The notes: generated by a model from the letters alone, not told the origin. A stretch of 64,000 nt of DNA from Paracoccus yibinensis (GCF_030846195.1 NZ_JAVCWH010000004.1:248001-312000); one strand, 5' to 3'; shown: positions 44,098 through 53,453, numbered from the stretch's first letter. Numbers and translations are program-made.

Positions 44098-45136
44098 AGG
44101 GTTCTCCTCCCGCGCGCGGGGGGATGGCGCGGCCGACAAAGCCCGCCAGAATGATCACGGTCAGGATATAGGGCAGGGCGTTCATGAACATCGACGGCAC
44201 GGTGACGATGCCCAGATCCAGGTTCGGATAGCGGTTGGCGACGGCTTCCAGCAGCCCGAACAGGAAGGTCGCGCCAAGCGCCCCCCAGGGCCGCCACTTG
44301 GCGAAGATCAGCGCGGCAAGCGCGATGAAGCCGCGCCCGGCGGTCATTTCCTTGACGAAGCCCGCCGACAGCCCGGTCGCAAGGTAAGCCCCCGCCAGCC
44401 CGCAGAGCAGCCCGGCGATCGCCACGGCGGCAAAGCGCAACCGCGTCACGGACACGCCCGCCGTATCGACCGAGGCGGGGTTTTCGCCGACCGCCCGCAG
44501 CCGCAGCCCGAAGCGCGTGCGATACAGCACCCACCAGGTCAGCGGCACCATCCCGAAGGCCACATAGACCAGGATCGTGTGGCCCGAGATCACCTCGGCA
44601 TAAAGCGGGCCGATCACCGGCACGCCCCGCAGCGTCTCGGCCAGCGGCAGGGTGATTTCGCCAAAGCGCGGCGTGGCCGTCAGGGCCGCCGCGCCATCGG
44701 GTCCGGTCACGCCCGACAGCCAGGTGCGGAACGGGTTGACCTGCGCCTCAAGTTCGGCCCCCGGCGTCAGGCTGGGGGTGCGCCCGCCCAGGCCGAAGAT
44801 CTTCTGGCCCAGCAGCACTGTCAGCCCCGAGGCCAGGAAGTTGATCGCCACGCCGGAAATCAGCTGGTTGCCCCGGAAGGTGATCGAGGCGATGCCATGG
44901 ACCGCCGACAGCATCAGCGCGCCCAGCAGGCCCGCCAGCAAGCCCAGCCAGACATTGCCGGTCAGCGCGGCCACCGTGGCGGCGGAAAAGGCCGCCATCA
45001 GCATCTTGCCTTCCAGCCCGATGTCGAAGACGCCCGCGCGTTCGGAATAAAGCCCGGCCAGGCAGGCCAGCAGCAGCGGCGTCATCAGACGCACCGCGCT
45101 GTCCAGGATTTGCAGGACGGTGTTCAGATCCATCAT
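44081..45136 (-). CDS. Nucleoside ABC transporter permease 2
   Basis: A 351-aa inner-membrane permease (BPD_transp_2 family) with about nine to ten helices. The GVFDIGLEGKMLMAAF segment is characteristic of the second permease of BMP-type (NupP/NupQ-like) purine nucleoside transporters. It starts MMDLN, overlapping the stop of permease 1 by 4 bp. Confidence 0.9.
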   Translation of the reverse strand: MMDLNTVLQILDSAVRLMTPLLLACLAGLYSERAGVFDIGLEGKMLMAAFSAATVAALTGNVWLGLLAGLLGALMLSAVHGIASITFRGNQLISGVAINFLASGLTVLLGQKIFGLGGRTPSLTPGAELEAQVNPFRTWLSGVTGPDGAAALTATPRFGEITLPLAETLRGVPVIGPLYAEVISGHTILVYVAFGMVPLTWWVLYRTRFGLRLRAVGENPASVDTAGVSVTRLRFAAVAIAGLLCGLAGAYLATGLSAGFVKEMTAGRGFIALAALIFAKWRPWGALGATFLFGLLEAVANRYPNLDLGIVTVPSMFMNALPYILTVIILAGFVGRAIPPRAGGEPYVKER

Positions 45137-46227
45137 GCGCCCCTTTTCCGCATCGCCATGAACATCCGTTCCAGCGGCACCCGCACCATGTTGTCCAAGG
45201 CGCCCGTGAACAGGATGACAAGCGCCTGGATCACGATGATCAGTTCGCGCGGGATCGAGGTCCACAGCGCCAGTTCGCCACCGCCCTGATACAGGAAGCC
45301 GAACAGCAACGCGGCCAGGAAGACGCCCAGCGGGTGATTGCGGCCCATCAGCGCGACTGCGATGCCGATGAAGCCCGCGCCTTCGACCGCGTTCAGGACC
45401 AGGCGCTCAGCCTCTCCCATCACGTTGTTGATGGCCATCAGCCCGGCAAGCCCGCCCGAGATCAGCATGGCGATGATGGTGATGCGGACGGGGCTGATGC
45501 CCGCGTAAAGCGCGGCGGGCTCGGACTTGCCGAAGGCGCGGATCTCGAAACCCAGGCGGGTGCGCCAGATCAGCAGCCAGACCAGGATGCAGGCGATCAC
45601 GGCCACGAAGAAGCTGATGTTGACGGGGGTGTTGTCGCCCCATTCGAAACCCAGGGCCAAGGCCATGTCGGACAGCTTGGGCAGGTGCGTGGATTCGGGA
45701 AAGCGGGCCGAGGCCGGGTCCATGCTGCCCACAGGGCGCAACAGGTTCACCAGGATATAGTTCAGCGCGGCGGCGGCGATGAAGTTGAACATGATCGTGG
45801 TGATCACGATATGGCTGCCGCGCTTTGCCTGGAGCCAGGCGGGGATCAGCGCCCAGGCCGCGCCGAACGCTGCGGCCCCGATCATGGCGGCGGGCAGGGC
45901 CAGCGCCCAATGCGGCAGGGGCAGGGACAGCAGCACCAGGGCCACGCCCAGGCCGCCCATCGCCGCCTGGCCCTCGCCGCCGATGTTGAACAGGCTGGCG
46001 TGATAGGCGACCATCACCGCAAGCCCGGTGAAGATGAAGTTCGTGGCATAATACAGCGTGAAGCCCCAGCCATAGCTGGACCCCAGCGCGCCGTCGATCA
46101 TCGTGGTCAGCGCCTCGGCCGGGCTTTCGCCGATGGCCAGGATCACAAGCGCCGAAATCGCCATCGCCAGCACCAGCGAGATCAGCGGTGTCAGCAACAC
46201 ATCGGCCCATTTCGGCATCTTTTCCAT
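45133..46227 (-). CDS. Nucleoside ABC transporter permease 1
   Basis: A 364-aa permease of the BMP-type importer, about ten helices. FNIGGEGQAAMGGLG is the permease signature and GRNHPLGVFLAALLFGFLYQGG the C-terminal region. It forms the channel with permease 2. A lipoprotein gene ends 4 bp before its start. Confidence 0.9.
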   Translation of the reverse strand: MEKMPKWADVLLTPLISLVLAMAISALVILAIGESPAEALTTMIDGALGSSYGWGFTLYYATNFIFTGLAVMVAYHASLFNIGGEGQAAMGGLGVALVLLSLPLPHWALALPAAMIGAAAFGAAWALIPAWLQAKRGSHIVITTIMFNFIAAAALNYILVNLLRPVGSMDPASARFPESTHLPKLSDMALALGFEWGDNTPVNISFFVAVIACILVWLLIWRTRLGFEIRAFGKSEPAALYAGISPVRITIIAMLISGGLAGLMAINNVMGEAERLVLNAVEGAGFIGIAVALMGRNHPLGVFLAALLFGFLYQGGGELALWTSIPRELIIVIQALVILFTGALDNMVRVPLERMFMAMRKRGA

Positions 46228-46231
46228 CGGC

Positions 46232-46795
46232 TCAGCCTTTCATGCCTTGGCACAGCGCCAGGAAGGCGCGTGGATCGGCGATCTGGTCCCAGGTGATCGG
46301 ATCGCCATTGCCCGCCATGCGTGCCAGGCTGCGGGCGCGGGGGACCGCGCCGCCCGCGCCGGGAAAGCCGCGCACGACCAGCAGGTTTTCCTCGGCCCGC
46401 GTGGCGCCTTGGCGCGCCTCTCCGGTGCAGCGGCTGCCGTCGGCAAGCGTCGCAAAGGCGATGGCCACGCGGCCCGTGACCTGGGGCGCGGTCGCGGCCT
46501 CGGCAGGCATCTCGACCGGGGCGTGGTCGGCGCAGGCGGTGCCCTGCGCGGCGGTCACGCAGTTGGCCGCAAAGTCGTTTTCATAGTCCGATTCCCGGAC
46601 AGGATCGGCCACGGCCCAGCTGCCGTCGGGATTGCGGGCGCGGGTCTGGGCGCGGGCCTCGGCGGCCATGATCAGGCGGTCAGGGGCTTCGCCATCGGGC
46701 CAGATGTCCATCTTGGGCATCCGGGGCATCGCGCCGCTGCTGCATCCGGCAGCCAAGGCAAGGGAAACAAGGCAGGCAATTCGGGCAGGCGTCAT
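46232..46795 (-). CDS. Hypothetical lipoprotein within the nucleoside transporter operon
   Basis: A 187-aa protein with a lipoprotein signal (lipobox LAAGC, Cys18). The mature part contains four further cysteines (NCVTAAQGTACADHAP, SRCTGEARQG, LALCQGMKG), possibly two disulfides. Not recognised. It sits between the ATPase and permease genes: its ATG directly abuts the ATPase TGA, and its stop is 4 bp before permease 1, so it is co-expressed with the transporter. Confidence 0.7.
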   Translation of the reverse strand: MTPARIACLVSLALAAGCSSGAMPRMPKMDIWPDGEAPDRLIMAAEARAQTRARNPDGSWAVADPVRESDYENDFAANCVTAAQGTACADHAPVEMPAEAATAPQVTGRVAIAFATLADGSRCTGEARQGATRAEENLLVVRGFPGAGGAVPRARSLARMAGNGDPITWDQIADPRAFLALCQGMKG

Positions 46796-48394
46796 TCAGG
46801 ATTCTCGGGAAGGATTGTCTTGGGTCTGGGGTGCGGCGTCCACGCCTGCCATCAGCAGGCCCAGATCGCCGGTCGTGGTGTCGCCCGGCAGGCGTTCACC
46901 CATGATGCGGCCGTCGAACATCACGGCCATGCGGTCCGACAGCGACATGATCTCGTCCAGTTCCACGGACACCAGCAGGATCGCCTTGCCCGCGTCGCGC
47001 AGTTCCACGATGCGCTTGTGGATGAATTCGATCGCGCCGATGTCCACACCGCGCGTCGGCTGGCCTATCAGCAGCAGGTCGGGATTGCGTTCGATTTCTC
47101 GGGCCACCACGATCTTCTGCTGGTTGCCGCCGGAAAAGTTGCGCGCGGCCAGGTCGCAACTGGGCGGGCGGACGTCGAAGCGGGCGATCTTGCCTTCGGC
47201 GTCGCGGCGGATGGCCACGCGGTCCATCAGCGGGCCGCGCCCGTATTCCGGCGCGTCGTGATAGCCAAAGGCGACGTTTTCCCAGGCCGAGAAATCCATG
47301 ATCAGCCCCTCGGCCTGCCGGTCTTCGGGAATGTGGCCCAATCCCTGACGGCGGCGTTCGGCCGCGTTGCAGGCTGCGCCGCCCAAGGGCAGGGGCGCGC
47401 CGTTCACCCGCACCTCGCCCGATACGGTGCTGCCCTTTGGGGGATAGCCGCCCAGGATTTCCAGAAGCTGCGTCTGGCCGTTGCCCGACACGCCGGCAAT
47501 CCCCAGGATCTCGCCCGCGCGGATGTCCAGATCGATGCCCCGCAGCCGTTCGACGCCCGCCGCATCGACCAGGCGCAGGTTGCGGATCTCCAGCACGGGC
47601 TTGCCGGGCTGCGCGAGCGCCTTCTCGACGTTCAGCAGCACCTTGCGCCCCACCATCAACTCGGCCAGTTCCTCGGGACTGGTTTCCGCAGTCTTGACGG
47701 ATGCCACCATCTCGCCGCGCCGCATGACGGATACGGTGTCGGTGATCTCCATGATCTCGCGCAGCTTGTGGGTGATCAGGATGATCGTCTTGCCCTCGGC
47801 CCGCAGGCCTTCCAGGATGCGGAACAGGTGGTCGGCCTCGGCCGGGGTCAGAACGCCAGTCGGTTCGTCCAGGATCAGGATGTCGGCCTGGCGATACAGC
47901 GCCTTGAGGATCTCGACCCGCTGCTGGTGGCCGACCGAGAGGTTTTCCACCACCTCGTCGGGATCGACGTTCAGTTCGTATTCCTGGGCCAGTTGCCGCA
48001 ACACGCCGCGCGCCTTGGACAGGGACGGGCGCAGCAGACGGCCTTCCTCGGCCCCCAGGATGATGTTTTCCAGGACGGTGAAGTTCGGGACCAGCTTGAA
48101 ATGCTGGAACACCATGCCGATGCCGGCGCGGATCGCGGTCTGGCTGTCGGTAATGGTCAGGGGACGCCCGCCCACCAGGATTTCGCCCGCGTCGGGTTTG
48201 TAGAAGCCATAGAGGATTGACATCAGCGTCGATTTACCCGCGCCGTTCTCGCCGATGATGCCGTGGATCGTGCCGCGTTCGACGCGCAGGTGAATGTCGC
48301 GGTTGGCCTGCACGGGACCGAAGGCCTTGGAAATGCCGCGCAGTTCGATGGCCGCAGGGGCGGCCGTTTCCAGCCGCCCCTGTGTCTGCGTCAT
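46796..48394 (-). CDS. Nucleoside ABC transporter ATP-binding protein (two NBDs)
   Basis: A 532-aa ATPase with two fused nucleotide-binding domains, as in simple-sugar/BMP-type importers. The first Walker A is IIGENGAGKST (residues 46-56), followed by the signature LSVGHQQRVEILKAL and Walker B ILILDEPT. The second P-loop is degenerate (GVSGNGQTQ), with NFSGGNQQK as signature. Start ATG 48394; an upstream GTG (48403) is possible. Confidence 0.93.
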   Translation of the reverse strand: MTQTQGRLETAAPAAIELRGISKAFGPVQANRDIHLRVERGTIHGIIGENGAGKSTLMSILYGFYKPDAGEILVGGRPLTITDSQTAIRAGIGMVFQHFKLVPNFTVLENIILGAEEGRLLRPSLSKARGVLRQLAQEYELNVDPDEVVENLSVGHQQRVEILKALYRQADILILDEPTGVLTPAEADHLFRILEGLRAEGKTIILITHKLREIMEITDTVSVMRRGEMVASVKTAETSPEELAELMVGRKVLLNVEKALAQPGKPVLEIRNLRLVDAAGVERLRGIDLDIRAGEILGIAGVSGNGQTQLLEILGGYPPKGSTVSGEVRVNGAPLPLGGAACNAAERRRQGLGHIPEDRQAEGLIMDFSAWENVAFGYHDAPEYGRGPLMDRVAIRRDAEGKIARFDVRPPSCDLAARNFSGGNQQKIVVAREIERNPDLLLIGQPTRGVDIGAIEFIHKRIVELRDAGKAILLVSVELDEIMSLSDRMAVMFDGRIMGERLPGDTTTGDLGLLMAGVDAAPQTQDNPSRES

Positions 48395-48404
48395 GGCCGC
48401 CACG

Positions 48405-49388
48405 TTACTGGACCGGGCAGGTGTTGTCGGTCATGTAATCGTGGACCGTGATCTCTCCGCTGGCAATCTTGGCCTTGGCCTCGTCCACGGCCGCCTGCAT
48501 CTCGGGGGTGACCAGCGGCTTGTTGTTGTCGTCGATGGCCACGTCGACGCCGCCCGCCTCCAGGTCCATGACCTTGACGCCCGGCTCCACGCCGTTCTTG
48601 AAGGCGTCATAGACCGCATTGTCCACGCGCTTGACCATCGAGGTCAGGACCTTGCCTGGGTGCAGGTGGTTCTGGTTGCTGTCCACGCCGACCGACAGGA
48701 TGCCCTCGTCGGCGGCCGCTTGCAGGACGCCGATGCCGGTGCCGCCCGCCGCGGCATAGATCACGTCGGCGCCCTGGCTGATCTGGGCCTTGGCAAGCTC
48801 TCCTCCCTTGACCGGGTCGTTCCAGGCGGCGGGCGTCGTGCCGGTATAATTGATCAGCACCGTGCCGTCGGGCCTGGCGGCCTTGAAGCCCTGGGCGAAC
48901 CCGCATTCGAACTTGTGGATCAGCGGGATGTCCATGCCGCCGATGAAGCCGACCGTCCCCGACTTGGACGCCATCGCGGCCATGATCCCGGCCAGGTAGC
49001 TGCCCTGTTCCTCGGTGAAGACGATGGATTGGACGTTGGGCTGTTCCACGACCATGTCGATGATGGCGAAATCGGTGTCGGGGTAGTCCGGGGCCACCTG
49101 GTTCAGCACGTCGCCGAAGGCGAAGCCGGTCATCACGATGGGATTGGCGCCCGTTTCGGCCAGGCGGCGAAGCGCCTGTTCGCGCTGCGCCTCGGACTGC
49201 ATCTCCAGTTCCTTGTAGGTGCCCCCGGTTTCCTCGGCCCAGCGTTGCGCGCCGTTGAAGGCGGCTTCGTTGAAGGACTTGTCGAACTTGCCGCCAAGGT
49301 CGAAGATCAGCGCCGGTTCCGCCAAGGCGGCGGCACCCGTCAGGGCCGTCAGCGCCACGCCCGCAAGCAGCGATTTCGTCAGGGACAT
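48405..49388 (-). CDS. BMP-family ABC transporter substrate-binding protein
   Basis: A 327-aa periplasmic binding protein of the basic membrane protein (Bmp/PnrA) family, which binds purine nucleosides. Signal peptide residues 1-23 (ALA-E). IFDLGGKFDKSFNEAAFNGA is the family signature; VGFIGGMDIPLIHKFECGF and IYAAAGGTGIGVLQAA follow. First gene of the operon binding protein, ATPase, lipoprotein, permease 1, permease 2, punA. Confidence 0.93.
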   Translation of the reverse strand: MSLTKSLLAGVALTALTGAAALAEPALIFDLGGKFDKSFNEAAFNGAQRWAEETGGTYKELEMQSEAQREQALRRLAETGANPIVMTGFAFGDVLNQVAPDYPDTDFAIIDMVVEQPNVQSIVFTEEQGSYLAGIMAAMASKSGTVGFIGGMDIPLIHKFECGFAQGFKAARPDGTVLINYTGTTPAAWNDPVKGGELAKAQISQGADVIYAAAGGTGIGVLQAAADEGILSVGVDSNQNHLHPGKVLTSMVKRVDNAVYDAFKNGVEPGVKVMDLEAGGVDVAIDDNNKPLVTPEMQAAVDEAKAKIASGEITVHDYMTDNTCPVQ

Positions 49389-49469
49389 AAGGAAACCTCA
49401 TCCTGTTGTTTGCAGGCGATTCAAGCCGCCTGCGAGATGGCCCGATTAGGGCGCATCGACTGCGGTCGG

Positions 49470-49889
49470 TCAACCGCCTTGTTGGACAGGCGGCAACGCA
49501 AGGGTCATCACGATCGCGTCCAGATCGGGACCATAGTAACGCCGCCTGCGCCCGGATTCCCCCCAGCCTGCCGCACGATAGAGCGCCCGCGCGGTGCCAT
49601 TGTCGGCGGCGACCTCCAGAAAGGCGCGGGTGGCGCCGCGTTCTTGTGACGTGGCGGCAAATTCCGCCAGCAGGTCGCGGGCGATCCCCCGGCGGCGGGC
49701 CTCGGGGGCGACGGCCAGCGTCAGCAGCTCGGCTTCGTCCGCGACGGTGCGCCCCAGCAGGAAGCCCTGGGGGCGGGTCAGCAGGAAGGCATGGGGGCTG
49801 TTCAGCAGATCGGCGAACTCCGCGCCGCTCCATGGGCGAGGGTGGACGAAGCAGCGGGCGTGCAGGGCAGCAAGCCCGTCAGGGGTCAT
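49470..49889 (-). CDS. rimI: Ribosomal protein S18 alanine N-acetyltransferase-like GNAT
   Basis: A 139-aa GNAT acetyltransferase. The acetyl-CoA binding motif A is LLTLAVAPEARRRGIARDLL (residues 56-75), and motif B EVAADNGTARALYRAAGW is typical of RimI. Its ATG overlaps the tsaB stop by 4 bp; tsaB-rimI is a common bacterial pairing. Confidence 0.87.
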   Translation of the reverse strand: MTPDGLAALHARCFVHPRPWSGAEFADLLNSPHAFLLTRPQGFLLGRTVADEAELLTLAVAPEARRRGIARDLLAEFAATSQERGATRAFLEVAADNGTARALYRAAGWGESGRRRRYYGPDLDAIVMTLALPPVQQGG

Positions 49890-50473
49890 GGCAGGATCAG
49901 CGGGGCTGCCTCGCGCGCGGGCGCGGCATCGGCGGGGCGCAGATAAAGCGGGGCAGGACGCGGGCCGGGATCGGCGTGGCGTTGCAGGGCAATGCGGGCA
50001 ATCGCCACGGCGGTCGGAAGCATGGGCATCGCCGGGGCGGGGCCGGGCGGCAGCATGTCGGACTGTTCCTGCTGCGGGCGGGATTCCAGCCCGCCGAAAT
50101 CCTGCCACACGACCTGACCCGCACGCAGCGGCAGCACCACCCGGCAGGGGCGGGGCAAGCCGAAGGCGGCGGCCTCGGTCGCCGTGACGCCGACCGCCGG
50201 AATGCCCAGCGACAGCGCCAGCCCGCGCGCCGCGGCGACGGCGATGCGGATGCCGGTGAAGTTGCCCGGTCCGATCCCCACGCCGATCACGGCCAGATCC
50301 TGCCAGGACAGGCCAGCATCGGCCAGCAATCCGTCCAGCAGCGGAAAAAGCCGTTCCGCCTGCCCCTTGGTCATGTCTTCGGATGCTTCCGCCAGGACGG
50401 CATCGCCCCGCAGCAAAGCGGCCGCGCAATGCGCGGCCGATGTGTCGAAGCCCAGGGCGATGGGGTCAGGCAA
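49886..50473 (-). CDS. tsaB: tRNA threonylcarbamoyladenosine biosynthesis protein TsaB
   Basis: A 195-aa ASKHA-fold partner of TsaD for t6A37 synthesis in ANN-decoding tRNAs. The N-terminal phosphate loop is ALGFDTSAAHCAAAL; GVGIGPGNFTGIRI is the dimerisation/signature region. The start appears to be TTG at 50473, which overlaps the nfuA stop by 8 bp and gives the family N-terminus. tsaD lies about 9 kb away on the same strand. Confidence 0.9.
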   Translation of the reverse strand: MPDPIALGFDTSAAHCAAALLRGDAVLAEASEDMTKGQAERLFPLLDGLLADAGLSWQDLAVIGVGIGPGNFTGIRIAVAAARGLALSLGIPAVGVTATEAAAFGLPRPCRVVLPLRAGQVVWQDFGGLESRPQQEQSDMLPPGPAPAMPMLPTAVAIARIALQRHADPGPRPAPLYLRPADAAPAREAAPLILP

Positions 50474-51023
50474 CGGGCCGGACCTCGACCACCTCGGGGA
50501 TGTAATGACGCAGCAGGTTCTCGATCCCCATCTTCAGCGTCAGGGTGGATGAGGGGCAGCCCGCGCAGGCGCCCTGCATGTGCAGATAGACGATGCCCCG
50601 GTCGAAACCGTGGAAGGTGATGTCGCCGCCGTCCTGCGCCACCGCCGGACGGACGCGGGTGTCCAGCAGTTCCTTGATCTGGGTGACGATCTCGGTATCG
50701 GGGCCGTCATGGCTGGCATGGCCCGACTGTTCCGCCACACCCTCGATGGCGGGGGCGCCGGACTGGAAATGCTCCATGATCGCGCCCAGGATCGACGGCT
50801 TGAGGTGATCCCAGGGCTGGTCGTCGGCCTTGGTCACGGTCACGAAGTCGCGGCCCAGGAAAACGCCCGTCACGCCGTCCACGGCAAAGATGCGTCGCGC
50901 CAGGGGGGATTTCGTGCCGGACTGCGCGTCGGGAAAATCGGCGGTGCCGGTTTCCAGAACGATGTCGCCGGGAAGGAACTTCAACGTCGCGGGGTTCGGT
51001 GTGGTTTCGGTCTGGATGAACAT
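50466..51023 (-). CDS. nfuA: Fe-S cluster carrier NfuA/NifU-like
   Basis: A 185-aa scaffold/carrier. The Nfu N-terminal domain (MFIQTETTPNPATLKFLPG) precedes a NifU C-terminal domain with Cys-x2-Cys in GACAGCPSST, which holds a 4Fe-4S cluster between subunits. ATG 51023 has AAGGAG 11 bp upstream; the TTG three codons earlier is too close to it. Confidence 0.93.
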   Translation of the reverse strand: MFIQTETTPNPATLKFLPGDIVLETGTADFPDAQSGTKSPLARRIFAVDGVTGVFLGRDFVTVTKADDQPWDHLKPSILGAIMEHFQSGAPAIEGVAEQSGHASHDGPDTEIVTQIKELLDTRVRPAVAQDGGDITFHGFDRGIVYLHMQGACAGCPSSTLTLKMGIENLLRHYIPEVVEVRPVA

Positions 51024-51086
51024 TTTGGCCAAGGCTCCTTTGGACGGGATATGGCGATGCGGGGCCTGCGGGTCAAGCGGGCGGCA

Positions 51087-51545
51087 TCAGGTGATCGCTT
51101 CCAGCCGTTCCTTGGAGATGTCGGCGGGCACGATGGTGATGGGGCAGGGCAGCGATGCGGCGTCGCGCAGCAGCCGCGTCAGCACCGGGTTCTGGTCCGA
51201 CCGGTCCGATCCCAGGCCCATGGCGACGATGCCGACCTCGGGGTCCTCGTGCAGATAGGCCAGCAGTTGCTCGGCCGGGTCGCCTTCGCGGATGACCAGT
51301 TCCGGTTCGACTTTAGGACGCATTCTCATCCACTTGGCGAAAACCTCGAAATGCGCCTCGATCCGTTCATAGGCTTCGGCGCGCATCACCTCGGCCACGC
51401 CGAAGCCATGCTGGATCTCGTCGGGGGGGACGACCGCAAGCACCGTCACCGCGCCGCCGGAATTGGACGCCCGCATCGCGGCAAAGCGCATCGCGTTCAG
51501 GCATTCCCGGCTGTCGTCCAGCATGACAAGAAATTTCCGCATCAT
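51087..51545 (-). CDS. Universal stress protein UspA family
   Basis: A 152-aa USP-fold protein with the KFLVMLDDSRECLNAMRFAA N-terminal strand-helix and the nucleotide-loop-like region GIVAMGLGSDRSDQNPVLTR. The canonical ATP loop Gly-x2-Gly-x9-Gly-Ser is poorly kept, so ATP binding is doubtful. Two adjacent ATGs (51545, 51542) are possible starts. Divergent from the glycan islet. Confidence 0.82.
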   Translation of the reverse strand: MMRKFLVMLDDSRECLNAMRFAAMRASNSGGAVTVLAVVPPDEIQHGFGVAEVMRAEAYERIEAHFEVFAKWMRMRPKVEPELVIREGDPAEQLLAYLHEDPEVGIVAMGLGSDRSDQNPVLTRLLRDAASLPCPITIVPADISKERLEAIT

Positions 51546-51692
51546 CGCCCTTGCATTGCCGTTCCGGGCCGACAGTGACCCCTTTGCCATGGTCGCGCAA
51601 GTCATTCGGCGGATTGCCGCGGGGGGCGGTTTTCATATGTGCCGTCCTATGCTACCGGGCAGAAAAGAGTTAATTGTTGCAGGGCAGGCATC

Positions 51693-52436
51693 GTGACGAT
51701 CCACCATGACTGGGACAAGACCAAGGCAGCGTATCTTCCGGCCACCAGCCTGACCTGGCTTATGCAGCAGGCCAATCTGGCCGACGTGAAGCCGTTGCCT
51801 CGTCGTAAGCGCCTGTTCGATATCGTTCTTGCCCTGATCCTGCTGGTCCCGCTGTCCATGGTCATGGCTGTCGTGGCCGTCTTGCTGCTGGTGGTGCAGG
51901 GCAGGCCGATCTTCTATGCTGCCCCCCGGATGCGCACTCCGACCGAGACTTTCCTGCATCTCAAGTTCCGCACAATGCTGCAGGAAGACAAGGATTCGGG
52001 TGTGACTGGCGCACACAAGAACTGGCGGATCACGCCGTTGGGCCATTTCCTCCGCCGCAGCCGCATCGACGAAATGCCGCAGCTGTTCAACATCCTCAAG
52101 GGCGACATGAGCTTTGTCGGCCCGCGTCCCACAATCCGCGAATATGTCGATCGTTTCCCCGCCGTCTATAGCCAGGTCCTTAAGAACCGGCCTGGCGTGA
52201 CCGGCCTCGCCACCCTGATTTATCACCAGCACGAGGGCAAGATACTGTCCTGCTGCCGCAGCGCAGAGGAAACCGAGCGCGCCTATGCCCGCCGCTGTCT
52301 GCCGACCAAGCTGAAGATCGACCTGATTTATCAGAAGAATCGCACCATGGCGCTTGATCTTTGGATCATGTGGCAGACCCTGGTCGTCGTGTTGGGCAAG
52401 GGCGCGCGGCCGCGCAGAGGCAATCGCGGCAGCTGA
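51693..52436 (+). CDS. Membrane sugar-1-phosphate transferase (PglC/WcaJ-like)
   Basis: A 247-aa bacterial sugar transferase that would attach a sugar phosphate to undecaprenyl phosphate to start an exopolysaccharide or glycan. A 45-residue N-terminal extension precedes the basic PRRKRLFDIVLALILLVPLS re-entrant helix; the catalytic core has HLKFRTM and LRRSRIDEMPQLFNILKGDM-SFVGPRP. The GTG start at 51693 has RBS AGGGCAGG. GC content is a little lower than in flanking genes. Paired with an epimerase gene 79 bp downstream. Confidence 0.88.
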   Translation: MTIHHDWDKTKAAYLPATSLTWLMQQANLADVKPLPRRKRLFDIVLALILLVPLSMVMAVVAVLLLVVQGRPIFYAAPRMRTPTETFLHLKFRTMLQEDKDSGVTGAHKNWRITPLGHFLRRSRIDEMPQLFNILKGDMSFVGPRPTIREYVDRFPAVYSQVLKNRPGVTGLATLIYHQHEGKILSCCRSAEETERAYARRCLPTKLKIDLIYQKNRTMALDLWIMWQTLVVVLGKGARPRRGNRGS

Positions 52437-52515
52437 CAGTTGCTGCAACTTACGGGATTTTCGACAAAAGGATATTTTCCCGTCCTGCAGACGCGATAGG
52501 CGGGGGATAGTCGCA

Positions 52516-53448
52516 GTGGGCAAGTTTCTTATTACCGGGGGAGCCGGCTTCATCGGAAGCCATCTGGTCGACCGTCTGATCGCAAGGGGCGATGAGGTGG
52601 TGATCCTTGACGACCTCTCATCGGGGCAGCGTCGAAACATTCACAAGGGCGCGCGCCTGGTGCAGGGCACCATCCTCGACGGACCGCTGGTGGACCGGCT
52701 GGCGGCGGGAACCGACGGCATCTTCCACCTGGCGGCACAGGTTTCAGTGCAGGCCTGCATCGACGACTGGATGGGCGCGCATCGGATCAATCTGGATGGT
52801 GCGCTGACCGTATTCCTGGCGGCGCAACGGAATGGCAACCTGCCTGTCGTCTTCACCTCAACCGCCGCCGTTTACGGGGATTCGCCGAACGAGTTCTGCC
52901 GGGAAACGGATGCGGCCCTTCCTGTTTCGCCATATGGAGCGGACAAGCTGGCCGCCGAACTTCACCTGCGCGCCTTGTTCGCAACGCGGGGGCTGCCCTC
53001 GGTCAGCTTGCGGCTGTTCAACGTCTATGGCGACCGGCAGGATCCCCGGTCGCCCTATGCGGGCGTCATTTCCAAGTTCTTTTCCGATGTGCGCGAGGGG
53101 CGCCCCCATACGGTCTATGGCGACGGCCAGCAGGTCCGCGACTTCATCTATGTCAATGACGTGGTCAGCGGTTTGCTGGATGCCTTTGCGTTCATCACCA
53201 CTCAACCCGGTGCGCATTGCTTCAACCTCTGCACCGGAAAGGCGACAAGCGTGATCGATCTGGCCCGCAGGATCGATGCCGTCTGCGCTGAGGGGTTGGT
53301 GGCCATCAGGCACGTCCCGGCACGCAAGGGCGACATCCGCGTATCGAGGGGCGCCGGAGACGCTGCACGGTCCGCATTCGGGTTCTTGCCTGCCTTCACG
53401 GTGGACCAGGGGTTGTCCGATCTGCACCGCGCAATGGGACGGGACTGA
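52516..53448 (+). CDS. NAD-dependent sugar epimerase (GalE/WbpP-like)
   Basis: A 310-aa extended short-chain dehydrogenase acting on nucleotide sugars. Glycine motif GGAGFIGSHLVDRL (residues about 7-20), catalytic Ser-Thr in TSTAAVYG, and Tyr-x3-Lys in SPYGADK. The start is GTG at 52516 with GGGGGATAG upstream. It presumably supplies the activated sugar for the adjacent transferase; the sugar cannot be read from sequence. The C-terminus (RVSRGAGDAARSAFGF) is typical of UDP-hexose 4-epimerases of this subgroup. Confidence 0.85.
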   Translation: MGKFLITGGAGFIGSHLVDRLIARGDEVVILDDLSSGQRRNIHKGARLVQGTILDGPLVDRLAAGTDGIFHLAAQVSVQACIDDWMGAHRINLDGALTVFLAAQRNGNLPVVFTSTAAVYGDSPNEFCRETDAALPVSPYGADKLAAELHLRALFATRGLPSVSLRLFNVYGDRQDPRSPYAGVISKFFSDVREGRPHTVYGDGQQVRDFIYVNDVVSGLLDAFAFITTQPGAHCFNLCTGKATSVIDLARRIDAVCAEGLVAIRHVPARKGDIRVSRGAGDAARSAFGFLPAFTVDQGLSDLHRAMGRD

Positions 53449-53453
53449 ACCGG

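Noticed and set aside
46103-48220. 705-codon plus-strand frame opposite the transporter ATPase and lipoprotein genes
   Set aside because: Antisense shadow across two well-supported genes.
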